DNA of 64,000 nt, from assembly GCA_016795285.1 (NCBI GenBank), contig JAEUIC010000005.1:186001-250000 (forward strand). The letters are read 5' to 3'. The position numbers were made by a program, and so were the translations under genes. Source of the DNA: Planctomycetota bacterium (GTDB taxonomy: Bacteria; Planctomycetota; B15-G4; SIAN01). Position 1 is the first letter of the stretch; every line of letters begins with the position of its first letter. A model generated the notes under the pieces. The model was not told where the DNA came from. It did no database searches and worked only from the letters and a program-made list of their open reading frames with translations. This document shows positions 1 to 9,226 of the stretch, in pieces.

Positions 1-326
1 CACCGCCCTCGCACTTCCCCCTGCGTGGCCCTTCGCCGGCCGGTCGCGCAGGCTGCGCCGGAGCGCCCTGCAGCAGCCCCGCACGGCGGCCGCTCGCGAA
101 GGGCGGGCACCATAGCGCCGCTCGACCGGCGGCGAAACGGCCGGCAGGCGGGGGCCGGCAAGCGGTTCCCACCCTTCGCGCGGCGCGAAAATCGGTCGGA
201 ACCGACGTCCCGCGATTTCTTACGGTGATCGCAGTCGGAGCCTCCGGAGAGCGCCCGACGCGGCCGCGCCGAGCCAGCGCAGCCCCTGCCCCCCAAGGCG
301 ACCGCCCTTCCCCCGAAGGCGACCGA
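1..326. other. Gene-free leader upstream of the ECF sigma gene
   Basis: No convincing gene lies here; the short open frames have compositions expected of random GC-rich DNA. The segment at 192-205 holds a small inverted repeat (TCGGT, four bases, ACCGA) that includes CGGAACC at 197-203. This resembles the GGAAC -35 element of ECF-dependent promoters, so autoregulation of the following sigma gene is possible. The downstream -10 element is not clear, so the promoter is only a guess. Confidence 0.35.
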
Positions 327-917
327 ATGGACGACCTCGACCTCGCGACGCTGGAGCTCGCCCGCGCGGGCGACCTCGACGCCTACCGCGCGTTCGTCAA
401 GGCGTACGAGCGGCCGATCCACCACACCGTCTGGCGGCTGGTGGGCAGCCGCTTCGCCGCCGAGGTCGAGGACATCTCGCAGGACATCTTCATCAAGCTC
501 TTCCGCGCGCTCCCGCAGTTCGACGCGACGCGCGGCACCAAGCTGTCGAGCTGGGTCTTCACCTTCGTCAAGAACTACTGCTTCGACGTCCTGAAGCGCC
601 GCCGCCTGCCGACCATCTCGATCGACGCCGGCGAGGATGGCGCGACGCTGCCGATCGCCGGCCGCAGCCTCGACCCCGGCGACGAGCTGTCGACCCGCGA
701 GGTGCAGGACGCCATCGCGCGCGCCGTCGACCTGCTGCCGCGCGAGCAGAAGCTCGCCTTCGTGCTGCGCGAGTACGAAGGGCTCGCCTACGCGGAGATC
801 GCCGAGATCTCCTGCTGCTCCGAAGGCACCATCAAGTCCCGCATCCACCGCGCGAAGGAAGCGCTGCGCTTCCGCTTGCGCCACCTGCTCTTCGATCTCG
901 AGGGAGAGCACTCGTGA
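327..917 (+). CDS. ECF-family RNA polymerase sigma factor
   Basis: 196-residue sigma-70 family protein that would direct RNA polymerase to a specific promoter set. Region 2 is at about residues 8-75 (the DISQDIFIKLF segment is the conserved 2.2 helix) and region 4 at about 125-180, where YAEIAEI and EGTIKSRIHRAKEALR form the helix-turn-helix. I chose the ATG at 327 over an upstream start at 225 because AAGG lies about 7 bases before it and the upstream extension is low-complexity. The stop overlaps the GTG start of the next gene by 4 bp (GTGA). That gene encodes a zinc-finger membrane protein, so the two are probably a sigma/anti-sigma pair. Confidence 0.93.
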   Translation: MDDLDLATLELARAGDLDAYRAFVKAYERPIHHTVWRLVGSRFAAEVEDISQDIFIKLFRALPQFDATRGTKLSSWVFTFVKNYCFDVLKRRRLPTISIDAGEDGATLPIAGRSLDPGDELSTREVQDAIARAVDLLPREQKLAFVLREYEGLAYAEIAEISCCSEGTIKSRIHRAKEALRFRLRHLLFDLEGEHS

Positions 918-1735
918 GCCATCCCCCCACCGACATGAATTGCGACGCCTTCCGCCAGCAGCTCCATTTCCGCCACGAGCTCGACCGCGCGGCGCGCGGC
1001 GCGTTCGACGCGCACGCGACCCGTTGCGCCGACTGCGCCGAACTGCTGCTCGAGGGCGAGCGGCTCGACGACCTGCTGCTGCAGTGGCACGCGCCGGCGC
1101 CGGCGGCGCGCGGCGGCGGCGAGTTCGCCGACGCGGTGCTGCGCGGCGTGCGCGGCGAGGGGCCGGTGGCCGGCTGCGCCGAGACCACCGCCTCGCTCCA
1201 CCATCTGCTCGCGGGCGATCTCGAGCCGTGGCTCGCCGCCCGCGTCGAGCGCCACCTCGAAGGGTGCCGCGAGTGCGCCGACCATCGCGCCGAGGCGCGC
1301 CAGTCGCGTTCGCTCTGGCTGGCGTGGCGCGCCCCCGACCCGTCCGAGAGCTTCGCCGATCGGCTGATCCGCCGCCTCGAACCGGAGACGCGCGCCGCGC
1401 GCCGGCGCCGCCTGCTGCTCGATTGGGCGCTCGGCCCGATCCACGTGCCGCGCGCCGCGGCGGCGCTCGTGCTGACCTCGATCACGCTCCTCTCGCTCGG
1501 GCTGCTGCAGTCGCGCAACGGCGCGCGTCCGGCGCCGACCGTGCTGTCGGGGCTGAACGGCGGCAGCAGCGGCCCCGTCGTGCCGGTGAACCGGCAGACC
1601 GTCCTGCCGATCGAGCCGGCGCAGTTCGCGCCGGGCGGACGCGGCGATCCGACCGGCAGCCTCTCGCGGGAGATCGGGCGGCGGCGCGACGGCGCGCTGC
1701 GCTCCACCCTGCGCGGCGCTCCGGACGAGAAGTGA
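914..1735 (+). CDS. Zinc-finger transmembrane anti-sigma factor
   Basis: 273 residues, read as the cognate anti-sigma factor of the preceding ECF sigma. Two HxxxCxxC zinc-finger motifs are visible: HATRCADC at about residues 35-42 and HLEGCRECADH at about 115-125. Anti-sigma factors of this type usually carry one such module, so this one looks duplicated. A single membrane segment (about 178-198, AALVLTSITLLSLGLL) follows, then a short external tail of about 75 residues with no recognisable sensor. The GTG start at 914 is coupled to the sigma stop. An ATG at 935 is the alternative start and would keep both fingers. Confidence 0.85.
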   Translation: MSHPPTDMNCDAFRQQLHFRHELDRAARGAFDAHATRCADCAELLLEGERLDDLLLQWHAPAPAARGGGEFADAVLRGVRGEGPVAGCAETTASLHHLLAGDLEPWLAARVERHLEGCRECADHRAEARQSRSLWLAWRAPDPSESFADRLIRRLEPETRAARRRRLLLDWALGPIHVPRAAAALVLTSITLLSLGLLQSRNGARPAPTVLSGLNGGSSGPVVPVNRQTVLPIEPAQFAPGGRGDPTGSLSREIGRRRDGALRSTLRGAPDEK

Positions 1736-1739
1736 CGCC

Positions 1740-3281
1740 GTGGTCGAGCTGCTGATCGCCTGCTGCGCCGCCTTCGCCGGTCCCGAGTGGACGGCGACCC
1801 TGTTCGACGACGGCCCGCCCGCCGTCGCCGCGGTCGCGCGCCAAGCCGTCGATGGCGCCGAACGGAAGAGCATCGCCGAGCTGCTCGCCCGCCAGGACGC
1901 CGCGATCGTCGCCCGCGACACGGCGACCGCGGCTGCCGGGTTCGCCGAGCGCTTCGAGGCGCGCGACTACCGCTGCAAGTCGGCGGCCGAGCTGCTGGCA
2001 CGCTTCGACGCCTTCGTGCAGGCGAACGACGGCGTCGCCTTCACCTCGACGCTGCTCGAAGCGGAGCGGGTCGGCGGCTACCTCGTGGCCGACGTGCAGC
2101 GCACCGTGACGGCGACCTGCCGCGAGAGCGGCGAGCCGTTCGAGGAGATCTCCTGCGAGACGATCGTCTTCGACGCGCGCGGCAGCCAGCTGCTGATCTG
2201 CGGGCTGTTCGAGAACGAGTCGGGCAAGGCGGCGCGCATCGATCGCGTCCGGCGCCGCTACGACGCCGGCGGGGAGCTGCTCTATGGCGTCGCGCTGCCG
2301 GAGCCGTTCGTGCCGGTGCCGCGCGCGCCGCCCGGCGCGGCGCTCGACGACCTGCTGCTGATCGACCCGGCGCACGACACGCAGCTCGGCTTGATGCTGT
2401 TCGAGCCGACGCTCGACCAGGAGCTCGACGAGCAGCTCTGGAGCGACCTCGCCAGCCCGACCGCCAAGTTCCTGCTCGAGCCGACCCGCTTCGACCGCGC
2501 GCCGCCCGCGATCGGCAAGGCGCTGGTCGCCGAGGTCGAGTACGCGCCAGGCAAGGACGATCCGGCCGACGCGCTCCCCTACCGCGAGCGGGCGATCTAC
2601 CTCTCGCCCGACGGGCGGATGATCTTCGCGGCGTGGCTGCGCGCCCCGGCCGCGCAGTTCGAGGCGATGAAGGGGAAGGTCGATCAGCTCGCCCGTTCGC
2701 TGCGCCTCGCCGACGTGCGGCCCGGCCGCTCGTACGCGAACGCGCTGCTCGAGGCCAACCCGCGCTGGAAGACGGTGATCGACGGCACCTTCCGCCCCGA
2801 AGCGGCGCCGATCGACCTGCTCATCCCGGCCGGCCTCGTCGCCACGCCGCTGCTCGGCGACCACATCGTGCGGCTGCGGCTGCGGCTCCTCGACGACCCG
2901 CGCTCGAACATCGTGGTGCGCGTCTTCCCGAGCGGCGAGGGGCGCATCTCCGCGCAGTCGATCCTCGAGAAGTCGGTGCGCCGCATGGAGCAGTACGCCT
3001 GCGCCGAAGGGGCGAGCGGCGACAGCAAGCGCGAGGAAGGGCTCGTCGAGGTGCTCGGCGCGCAGGGCGACTGGCGCGGCGTCGAGATCCGCTGCCAGGA
3101 CGGGTCGCGACGCAGCTACCAGATCGTCGCGCTCGACCACGCCGACTGCCACGTGCAGGTGCAGGTGCTGCCGGGCTCGGGCCAGCGCGAGCTGCAGTCG
3201 ACCGCGCTGCGCAAGGTGCTCGACGGACTGCGCGTGCGCGCCGAAGCGCGGCCGGCCGAAGCTGCCGAACGCGATCGCTGA
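1740..3281 (+). CDS. Conserved-looking protein of unknown function
   Basis: 513 residues with no family that I recognise. The GTG start lies 4 bp after the anti-sigma stop, so it is probably the third gene of that operon. The N-terminal hydrophobic stretch is short (VELLIACCAAFAG) and could be a weak signal peptide, giving an exported or lipid-linked protein. Residues 40-160 have the look of an NTF2/SnoaL-like alpha+beta fold. Residues 370-500 contain a beta-rich segment similar to DUF1795-like or lipoprotein-type domains. Neither assignment is secure. Context suggests an envelope function under control of the sigma/anti-sigma pair. No catalytic motif is visible. Confidence 0.75.
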   Translation: MVELLIACCAAFAGPEWTATLFDDGPPAVAAVARQAVDGAERKSIAELLARQDAAIVARDTATAAAGFAERFEARDYRCKSAAELLARFDAFVQANDGVAFTSTLLEAERVGGYLVADVQRTVTATCRESGEPFEEISCETIVFDARGSQLLICGLFENESGKAARIDRVRRRYDAGGELLYGVALPEPFVPVPRAPPGAALDDLLLIDPAHDTQLGLMLFEPTLDQELDEQLWSDLASPTAKFLLEPTRFDRAPPAIGKALVAEVEYAPGKDDPADALPYRERAIYLSPDGRMIFAAWLRAPAAQFEAMKGKVDQLARSLRLADVRPGRSYANALLEANPRWKTVIDGTFRPEAAPIDLLIPAGLVATPLLGDHIVRLRLRLLDDPRSNIVVRVFPSGEGRISAQSILEKSVRRMEQYACAEGASGDSKREEGLVEVLGAQGDWRGVEIRCQDGSRRSYQIVALDHADCHVQVQVLPGSGQRELQSTALRKVLDGLRVRAEARPAEAAERDR

Positions 3282-3291
3282 CCGCGCCGAC

Positions 3292-3307
3292 CGGTCGGTG
3301 CCGACCG
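3292..3307. terminator. Hairpin between convergent genes
   Basis: CGGTC, six bases, GACCG forms a perfect stem that lengthens to 7 bp if the loop is closed to two bases (CGGTCGG TG CCGACCG). It sits in the 32-bp gap between the plus-strand gene ending at 3281 and the minus-strand gene ending at 3314, as expected for a bidirectional terminator. There is no T-run on either side. Confidence 0.5.
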
Positions 3308-3313
3308 ATCGGT

Positions 3314-3769
3314 TCAGCCGCCGCCCGACTTCTTCGCGGCATCCGCCGCTGCGGCCGCTTCGTCGAGCGCCTTCACCTGCTGCTGCAGCTCGGCGAGGCG
3401 CGCGGTCGCCTCGGCGTGCTGCGCCGTCGCCGCGTCAATCGACCGCTGCAGCGCCGCCTGCTCCTCGGCGAGCTTGCGCACCTGGTCGCGCATCGACTGG
3501 ACCGTCGCCTGCCGCTCGCGGTGCTCGGCGGCGAGCCCCTCCTCGGCGGCGATCAGCTCGCCGATCCGCGCCTCGAGGAGCCGCGCGTGCAGCACCTCCT
3601 CGGCGTGGCGGTCGCGCAGCTGCTCGACCGCAGCCTTCGAGTTCGAGGCGCGGATTACCGCGAAGACGTCGGGCTCGGGCGGCGGGCTGTCGGCCGGCGG
3701 CCCGCCCGTGGAGAGCGGGGCGCAGGCGGCGGCGAGCCCGGCGATCAGGAGCGGCAGCTTGCGGCGCAT
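3314..3769 (-). CDS. Coiled-coil lipoprotein, unknown function
   Basis: 151 residues from the ATG at 3769. The N-terminus (MRRKLPLLIAGLAAACAPL) is a basic-hydrophobic signal ending in a cysteine. The lipobox (AAAC) is imperfect because position -3 is Ala, so lipidation is likely but not certain. From about residue 40 onward the protein is one continuous heptad-rich helix (HAEEVLHARLLEARIGEL, LAEEQAALQRSIDAA), as in Lpp- or YbgF-type envelope spacers. It ends in KKSGGG. An upstream ATG at 3805 would put charged residues before the signal and is less likely. The gene stands alone between divergent and convergent neighbours. Confidence 0.75.
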   Translation of the reverse strand: MRRKLPLLIAGLAAACAPLSTGGPPADSPPPEPDVFAVIRASNSKAAVEQLRDRHAEEVLHARLLEARIGELIAAEEGLAAEHRERQATVQSMRDQVRKLAEEQAALQRSIDAATAQHAEATARLAELQQQVKALDEAAAAADAAKKSGGG

Positions 3770-3895
3770 GCGGGTCTCCGAGGCGCGGGGGCGGGCGGTT
3801 GCCACGACGCGGCCGCGATGCTACCCGCGTCGCCCGCTATGCTCGTCCGCCCTTCACGTCCAACGAACCCCCGGTTGAGAGAGAGAACGAGCGCG

Positions 3896-4372
3896 ATGAT
3901 CGAACGCACCCTCATCATCCTGAAGCCCGATGCCATCCAGCGCGGCCTGTCCGGCCGCATCCTCGCGCGGTTCGAGGAGAAGGGGCTGAAGGTCGTGGCC
4001 GCCAAGTTCACGGTGCTGCCGCGCGCCCTGGTCGAGAAGCACTACGAGCCGCACAAGGGCAAGCCCTTCTATCCCGGCCTCGTCGACTACATGTCGAAGG
4101 GCCCGGTGCTGGTGCTCTGCTTCGAGGGGCCGTTCTGCATCGAGGCGTCGCGCAAGCTGATGGGCGCCACGTTCGGCTACAAGGCCGAGCCGGGGACCAT
4201 CCGCGGCGACTTCACCGCGAGCAAGGGCATGAACCTCGTGCATGGCTCCGACAGCGTCGAGTCGGCCACGCGCGAGATCGCGCTGTTCTTCAAGCCCGAG
4301 GAGCTGGTGAACTATGAGCTGCAGAACGCGCCGTGGATGTGCAGCGACGAGGATCGCAAGTCGGCCAGCTGA
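3896..4372 (+). CDS. ndk: Nucleoside diphosphate kinase
   Basis: 158 residues; transfers the gamma-phosphate of ATP to other (d)NDPs through a phosphohistidine. The catalytic site NLVHGSDS places the active histidine at residue 116, the position expected in the family. The N-terminal ERTLIILKPDAIQRGLSG segment is equally typical. At the C-terminus the protein is about 15 residues longer than many bacterial Ndk proteins. A purine-rich tract (GAGAGAGAGAACGAG) precedes the ATG at 3896 and can serve as ribosome-binding site. The longer open frame upstream of this ATG is out-of-frame shadow of the 1740-3281 gene. A TPR lipoprotein gene follows 4 bp after the stop. Confidence 0.96.
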   Translation: MIERTLIILKPDAIQRGLSGRILARFEEKGLKVVAAKFTVLPRALVEKHYEPHKGKPFYPGLVDYMSKGPVLVLCFEGPFCIEASRKLMGATFGYKAEPGTIRGDFTASKGMNLVHGSDSVESATREIALFFKPEELVNYELQNAPWMCSDEDRKSAS

Positions 4373-4376
4373 GCCG

Positions 4377-5354
4377 GTGACGCGACGGCGCGCCGCGCGG
4401 CCCTGCGCCGCCGGCGCGCGCGCCCTGCTCCCCCTCCTCCTCCTCGCGGGATGCCTCTCGCTGGAGGAGGAGAACCGCATCGTCACGCACCAGGTCAACT
4501 CGAAGGCCTACTACGAGATCGGCGACTTCGTGCGCGCCGAGGACCAGTGCCGGCGCGGGCTCGCGATCGACGACGACAACGCCAACCTGAAGCTGATGCT
4601 CGGCTACGCGCTCCTGCGCCAGGCCGATCGCGTCAAGCTCGAGGAGGCGGCGCGGCTGTTCGAGGCGGAGGCGGGCACCTTCGGCTCCGACGATTGGCGC
4701 GTCGACCTCGGCTACGGGATGACGCTGCAGCAGCTCGCGCGCCTGTGCGCCGAGGACAAGGCGCCGGGCCAGGCCGAGCGGGTGACGGAGCTGCGCGCCG
4801 ACGCGCGCGCCGCGCTCGAACGCGCCGGCGCCGCCTCGGCCGCCAAGAACAACACGCCGGCGGAGGTGCCGTTCCACCTCGCGCTGCTCGACCTCGAGGA
4901 GGGGCGCGTCGACGACTTCGCGAGCCACGCGGAGGACGCGCTGCGCAAGCTCGAGACGCAGGACAAGGTCTTCGCCGCGCAGCTCTCCCAGCAGATGGGC
5001 GAGACCGAGAAGCAGCGCACCGAGCGCGACCGATCGGTGAACGGCGCGCGCGGCCGGCGGCTGTCGCGCGAGCTCGCGCGCCACGCGTGGGAGCGCAAGG
5101 ACTACGCCACCGCCGCGCAGTCGATGGAGCGGCTCGAGAAGTTCGGGGCGCTCGATCGCGCCGACTACTTCACGCGCGCGCGCATCCGCGAGGAGCTCGG
5201 CGACGACGAGAAGGCGGTCGCCGACTACTCGAAGTTCATCGAGCTCAGCCCCGATGCCGTCGACGACACGGTCGGCCGCGCCGTCACCTCGCTGACGCGG
5301 CTGCGCGCGCGGCTCGCCGAGAAGCGCACCGCGACGCCGCCCGGAGGTTCATGA
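4377..5354 (+). CDS. TPR-containing lipoprotein
   Basis: 325 residues from a GTG at 4377. This start gives a classic lipoprotein signal: MTRRRAARP, then [11 protein letters not shown] with lipobox LAGC. The mature part has TPR-like helix pairs at about residues 40-110 ([21 protein letters not shown]) and 225-300 ([45 protein letters not shown]). Such proteins act as scaffolds on the periplasmic face of a membrane. The partner is unknown. The gene sits between ndk and rnpA, and its stop overlaps the rnpA ATG (ATGA), so expression is coupled to RNase P and YidD. Confidence 0.88.
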   Translation: MTRRRAARPCAAGARALLPLLLLAGCLSLEEENRIVTHQVNSKAYYEIGDFVRAEDQCRRGLAIDDDNANLKLMLGYALLRQADRVKLEEAARLFEAEAGTFGSDDWRVDLGYGMTLQQLARLCAEDKAPGQAERVTELRADARAALERAGAASAAKNNTPAEVPFHLALLDLEEGRVDDFASHAEDALRKLETQDKVFAAQLSQQMGETEKQRTERDRSVNGARGRRLSRELARHAWERKDYATAAQSMERLEKFGALDRADYFTRARIREELGDDEKAVADYSKFIELSPDAVDDTVGRAVTSLTRLRARLAEKRTATPPGGS

Positions 5355-5731
5355 GCCGCGCGCCCGACTCGCGATTCCGCCGCGAGAACCGCGTGCTGCG
5401 CAAGGCGGAGTTCGACCTCGCCTTCGAGGCGGGCTGGCGCGCCTTCGCTTCCGGGCTGGTGATCTACCTGCGCGACGCCGGGCTCGGCCGGCCGCGGATC
5501 GGGCTGGTGACGTCGCGGAAGTTCGGCAACGCGGTGCAGCGCAATCGCGCGCGGCGGCTGCTGCGCGAGGCATTCCGGCTCGAGCAGGGGCGCCTCCCGC
5601 CGCTCGACATCGTGGCGCTGCCGCAACCGGGCCGCTTCCCCGGCTCGTGCGGCGAGGTGCGCGCGGCGCTGCTCGACGCCATCGCCCGCGCGCGGCGCAA
5701 CACGCCGCGACCGCGGCCGCGCGCGCCGTGA
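5351..5731 (+). CDS. rnpA: Ribonuclease P protein component
   Basis: 126 residues; the basic protein subunit that assists RNase P RNA in maturing tRNA 5' ends. The diagnostic RNR motif is present as [16 protein letters not shown] at about residues 58-73, with the preceding [13 protein letters not shown] strand. The start ATG overlaps the stop of the TPR lipoprotein gene by 4 bp, and the stop overlaps the GTG of yidD by 4 bp. The classical neighbour rpmH is not upstream; ndk and the lipoprotein occupy that place. The Arg/Pro-rich C-terminus ([11 protein letters not shown]) is low complexity. Confidence 0.93.
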   Translation: MSRAPDSRFRRENRVLRKAEFDLAFEAGWRAFASGLVIYLRDAGLGRPRIGLVTSRKFGNAVQRNRARRLLREAFRLEQGRLPPLDIVALPQPGRFPGSCGEVRAALLDAIARARRNTPRPRPRAP

Positions 5732-6033
5732 AGCGGCTCCTGCTGGCGGCCGTGCGGCTCTACCAGCGCACGTTGTCGCTGATCCTGCCGGTGCAGTGCC
5801 GCTTCTGGCCGTCCTGCTCCAACTACTTCAGCGAGGCGGTCGAGCGGCACGGGGCGCTGCGCGGCAGCGCGCTCGGCCTCTGGCGCCTGCTGCGCTGCCA
5901 CCCGCTCGGCGGCTCCGGCTACGACCCCGTCCCGCCGGCCCGCGGCGAGGCCGAAGCCGCGCGGCGAGCCGAGCCCCCGAACGCCGCGTCGCCGAGCACC
6001 GAGCCGCCGAACGCTGCGCCGCCGAACGACTAG
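5728..6033 (+). CDS. yidD: Membrane protein insertion efficiency factor YidD
   Basis: 101 residues from the GTG at 5728, which overlaps the rnpA stop (GTGA). YidD is a small membrane-associated protein linked to YidC-dependent insertion. The signature is intact: [32 protein letters not shown], the [18 protein letters not shown] tail, and the conserved CRFWPSCS cysteines. After the core the protein adds about 30 Glu/Pro/Asn-rich residues in which EPPNAA is repeated. The usual next gene, yidC, is absent. A convergent gene's stop codon overlaps the yidD stop instead. Confidence 0.94.
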   Translation: MKRLLLAAVRLYQRTLSLILPVQCRFWPSCSNYFSEAVERHGALRGSALGLWRLLRCHPLGGSGYDPVPPARGEAEAARRAEPPNAASPSTEPPNAAPPND

Positions 6034-8147
6034 TAGTAGCCGTCCGGCGAGAAGTTCGCGCTGCCCTGGTTCACCCGCGTCTTCGGGTGGTGGCGGCGGA
6101 TCAGCTGCACCATCGCGAAGGGGTTCTCGTAGACGGGCAGCTTGCCGCCCGAGAGGCGCTGGAAGCCGAACATCATCGGGTTGTCGAGGCGGCTCCACTC
6201 GCTCTTCAGCTCGCGCTCGGCCGCTTCGCGGTCCTTCGCCGTCATCGCGTCCGGCGCCGGCAGCTCGCGGCTGCGCACCATCGCGACGTAGGCGGAGTTG
6301 TCGGAGTCGTTCACCAGCACCTGCGGCAGCACCGCGCCGGTGCGCAGCGCCATCACCATCGGCTCGCCGCTGCCGTCCTGCGCGAAGCGGTTCTGGCGGA
6401 GCAGGAAGCGCTCGGCGCCCGAGAAGCGGTCGTTGAAGAACCAGCTGCTCGACACGTCGCGCCGCTGCGGAGCGAGCGACTTCACCTCGAGGCCGAGCGC
6501 CTTCGCGTGGTCGGCGAAGCGGGCGCCGTAGGCGGCGCGCGCCACCGACTGGACGTTGCGCGCGTAGCTGCGGCGGTGGAACGAGCGCTGCGCCTCGCGC
6601 CCCTCCTCATCGAGCGTCTTGTCGGTCTCGACCTTCGCCAGCGCCTCGTCGCGCTCCTTGGCGAACGCGGCCAGCGTCGCCGCCGGCAGCGCCTTCTCGC
6701 CATCGGCGAGCAGCAGCGCCAGCAGCTCCTCGCCCTTCCCGAGCGCCCTCTCCTTGGCGTGCTCCTCGATCCAGTGCGCCAGCACGTCGCCCTTCACCTC
6801 GGCGAACGGCTTCGGCTCGGCGGGCTTCGCCGCGGCCGCGAGGCGCACCACGTAGCCGTGCGTCCGCTCGCCGGTCGGCAGCACCGACTGCGTGCGGATG
6901 CCCGCGGAACCGGGCGGCGAGAGGCCGCGCACCATGAACTGCAGCGAGCTGTCCTTCGGCGGATCGAGCTCGGCGAGCTGCTTCATCTCCTGGTCGGCGA
7001 CGGTCGTGACCGCGAAGCCGAACCGCTTGGCCTGCTCGGCGAACGCAGCAGCCTCCTTCGCGACCCGCTCGGCCAGCGCCGCCTCGGCCGCCTGCTTCGC
7101 CGCTTCGTCGGCATCGGGCTTCGCCGGCTCGACCGCCGGCAGCGCCGCCACCGCCACGTCGTACTCGGAGCGCAGCTTCTCGAGGGTCGCCTTCAGGTGG
7201 CGGTCCTTCTTGATCTTCGCGCGCGCCTCGGGCGTCACGTCGGCGGCCGTCGCCGGCACTTTGGCGCGGTCGCCGAAGTAGCGCAGCGCGTCGCGCTTGC
7301 CCTCGGCGAAGTAGTCGTCGTCGGTGAGCTCGGTCGGCGGGACGAGGTCGGCCGGGACGGTCGCCGGGTCGAAGGCGTCGGCGTCGACCAGCACGAAGTC
7401 GACGGTGTAGCGCTCGCCGCGGGTGTACTTCTCCTCGATCACGTCGGCCGCGAGCCCCTTCCACCACGTCTCGAGATCGGCGTCGGCCGGCGGCGCGGCG
7501 GCGAGTTCCGCCTTGAACCGCTCGAACGAGAGTTCGACGTAGTCGAGGCCGACCTTGGTCCCCTTCGGCGCGAAGAGCTGCGCCAAGCGGACCGGATCGA
7601 CCACGCGCACGCCCTGCTGGGCGCGCATCAGCGCCTCGATGCGGCAGAGCTCGCCGAGTCGCGCCTCGAGGCGCCCCTCGTTCAGCCGGCTGCGCGCCAG
7701 CATCGCCGCGAAGTCGGTGACGGTGAGCTGCACCTCGGGATTGCGCCGCTGCACGTACTGCTTGAAGCGGGTGACCAGCTCGCGCGCCCGCTCGGGCGGC
7801 GCCACGATGCCGAGTTCATCGGCGTCGGCGAGCAGCATGAAGTGCGCCCAGGTGCGCTCCCCTTCGCCGAGCGCGGAGTAGATGGAGTAGCCCTCGACCT
7901 GCTCGAAGATCGCGACCGCGCCGGGGAGTTCCGCGGCGGCGATGGCGATCGTCTCGTCGTCGATGTTGACCATCGCGCCGCTGCTCGACTGGAACGTGAA
8001 GCGGGCGCCGCCGGTGCCGCCGAAGAGCTTCGCCGCGAGGGTCGTCATCGCGCCGGTGACGTTGAACGTCAGCAGCGAGAAGAGCGTGAGGGCCAGGAAG
8101 ACCGCGAGGTACCTCGCGCTGTACTTGTGGAAATGCCCGAAGGCCAT
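6030..8147 (-). CDS. PpiD/SurA-like membrane-anchored periplasmic chaperone
   Basis: 705 residues. An N-terminal transmembrane helix (about 12-35, [18 protein letters not shown]) anchors a long helical extracytoplasmic region, the architecture of PpiD. Residues 100-200 resemble the SurA/PpiD N-terminal chaperone domain. Around residues 440-480, [15 protein letters not shown] and [21 protein letters not shown] match the region after the parvulin domain in PpiD relatives. A clear catalytic parvulin domain is not visible, so it may be chaperone-only. A rotamase lipoprotein gene lies two genes upstream on the same strand. Its stop overlaps the yidD stop on the opposite strand. Confidence 0.72.
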   Translation of the reverse strand: MAFGHFHKYSARYLAVFLALTLFSLLTFNVTGAMTTLAAKLFGGTGGARFTFQSSSGAMVNIDDETIAIAAAELPGAVAIFEQVEGYSIYSALGEGERTWAHFMLLADADELGIVAPPERARELVTRFKQYVQRRNPEVQLTVTDFAAMLARSRLNEGRLEARLGELCRIEALMRAQQGVRVVDPVRLAQLFAPKGTKVGLDYVELSFERFKAELAAAPPADADLETWWKGLAADVIEEKYTRGERYTVDFVLVDADAFDPATVPADLVPPTELTDDDYFAEGKRDALRYFGDRAKVPATAADVTPEARAKIKKDRHLKATLEKLRSEYDVAVAALPAVEPAKPDADEAAKQAAEAALAERVAKEAAAFAEQAKRFGFAVTTVADQEMKQLAELDPPKDSSLQFMVRGLSPPGSAGIRTQSVLPTGERTHGYVVRLAAAAKPAEPKPFAEVKGDVLAHWIEEHAKERALGKGEELLALLLADGEKALPAATLAAFAKERDEALAKVETDKTLDEEGREAQRSFHRRSYARNVQSVARAAYGARFADHAKALGLEVKSLAPQRRDVSSSWFFNDRFSGAERFLLRQNRFAQDGSGEPMVMALRTGAVLPQVLVNDSDNSAYVAMVRSRELPAPDAMTAKDREAAERELKSEWSRLDNPMMFGFQRLSGGKLPVYENPFAMVQLIRRHHPKTRVNQGSANFSPDGYY

Positions 8148-8302
8148 GGGTCGATCTCGCGCTGCGTCGTGGCACTGCGACGTTCCGGGGCGTGCGGGGC
8201 TCCGGGGCGTGCAGGGCGGGGGCGTGCAGGGGCCAAAAGGGCGGGGAGTCTAGCACCCCCTCGGAGGAAGTCGTGCCCGGAGCCGCCCCGGGCGGCGACT
8301 CG

Positions 8303-9226
8303 TCACCGGCGGCGGCCGCGTCCTGCGCGCGAGATGCCGCCCGCCGCGAGCGGCTCGGCGGGCGCGGCCGCTTGCGTCGCTGCGGCTTCGGCGGCGGCGG
8401 CGGCGGCTTCAGCGGCGCTGGCCGCCGCGCCATCGGCCGCGGGCGCCGCCTCCTCCGCCTCGCCGTCGTTCGCGTCGCCGTCGTTCGCCTCGCCGTCGAC
8501 CGTCGCGGCCTCCGCGTCGTTCGCCTCGCCGCCGTCGACCAGCGGCGCCTCCGACGCCCCTTCGATCGGTGCGATGGCGTCGGCGCCTTCGACCGCCCCC
8601 TCGCGCTCGGCCTCGTCCGCCGACAACTTCGCCGACAGCTCCGGGGACGGTTCCGCCGCAGGCAGCGGCGGCGGCGTCCTGCCCGGGAAGACCTTCGGCA
8701 ACTCTTCGAGGCTCGCGAGCCCGAAGTGGTCGAGGAACTTGCGCGTCGTCCCGTACTGCAGCGGCCGCCCCACCACTTCGGCGCGGCCGACCATCTTCAC
8801 GAGCCGCCGCTCCTGCAGCAGCTTCAGCACCGGCCCGACCTGCACGCCGCGCACCGCCTCGATCTCCGCGCGCGTCGCCGGCTGGCGGTAGGCGACGATC
8901 GCCAGCGTCTCGAGAGCCGCGGAGGAGAGGCGCTCCTTCTCGGCGCGGCTGAACAGGCGGGCGAGGAAGGGCGCGAACTCGGGCCGCGTCACCAGCCGCC
9001 AGCCGCCCGCGATCTCCACCAGCATCAGCGGCGACCGCTTCGCGTCGTAGCCGCGCTGCAGGGCGTCGATCGCGGCGCTCACGCGCTCGACCTTCAGGTG
9101 GCCGATCGCGCGCGCGATGCGCTGCGCCGACAGCGACTCGTGCGCCGCGAAGAGCATCGACTCGACGATCGGCAGGAGATCGTCGGCGCCTTCGTCGGCA
9201 GGTTCGTTCGCGGCCACGTCGTTCAT
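8303..9226 (-). CDS. scpB: Segregation and condensation protein B (ScpB)
   Basis: 307 residues; ScpB is a paired winged-helix subunit of the SMC-ScpAB condensin complex that compacts chromosomes. The core occupies about residues 15-185, with ALETLAIVAYRQPATRAEIEAVRGV and LKLLQERRLVKMVGRAEVVGRPLQYGTT as the diagnostic segments. The last 120 residues are an unusual Ala/Glu/Asp-rich tail with short imperfect repeats of EANDG/DANDG, ending in a basic RAGRGRRR. The ATG at 9226 overlaps the upstream stop by 4 bp (ATGA); an in-frame ATG 60 bp further upstream lies inside the previous gene. No scpA is visible in the window. Confidence 0.93.
   Translation of the reverse strand: MNDVAANEPADEGADDLLPIVESMLFAAHESLSAQRIARAIGHLKVERVSAAIDALQRGYDAKRSPLMLVEIAGGWRLVTRPEFAPFLARLFSRAEKERLSSAALETLAIVAYRQPATRAEIEAVRGVQVGPVLKLLQERRLVKMVGRAEVVGRPLQYGTTRKFLDHFGLASLEELPKVFPGRTPPPLPAAEPSPELSAKLSADEAEREGAVEGADAIAPIEGASEAPLVDGGEANDAEAATVDGEANDGDANDGEAEEAAPAADGAAASAAEAAAAAAEAAATQAAAPAEPLAAGGISRAGRGRRR

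Noticed and set aside
25..228. Short 67-codon open frame at the left edge
   Set aside because: Pro/Arg-rich with no ribosome-binding site or similarity; the region looks like leader DNA.
5728..6033. Larger YidD start at 5647
   Set aside because: The longer form adds an Arg/Ala-rich stretch read from the end of rnpA in another frame; the GTG at 5728 with a stop-start overlap fits the family length.
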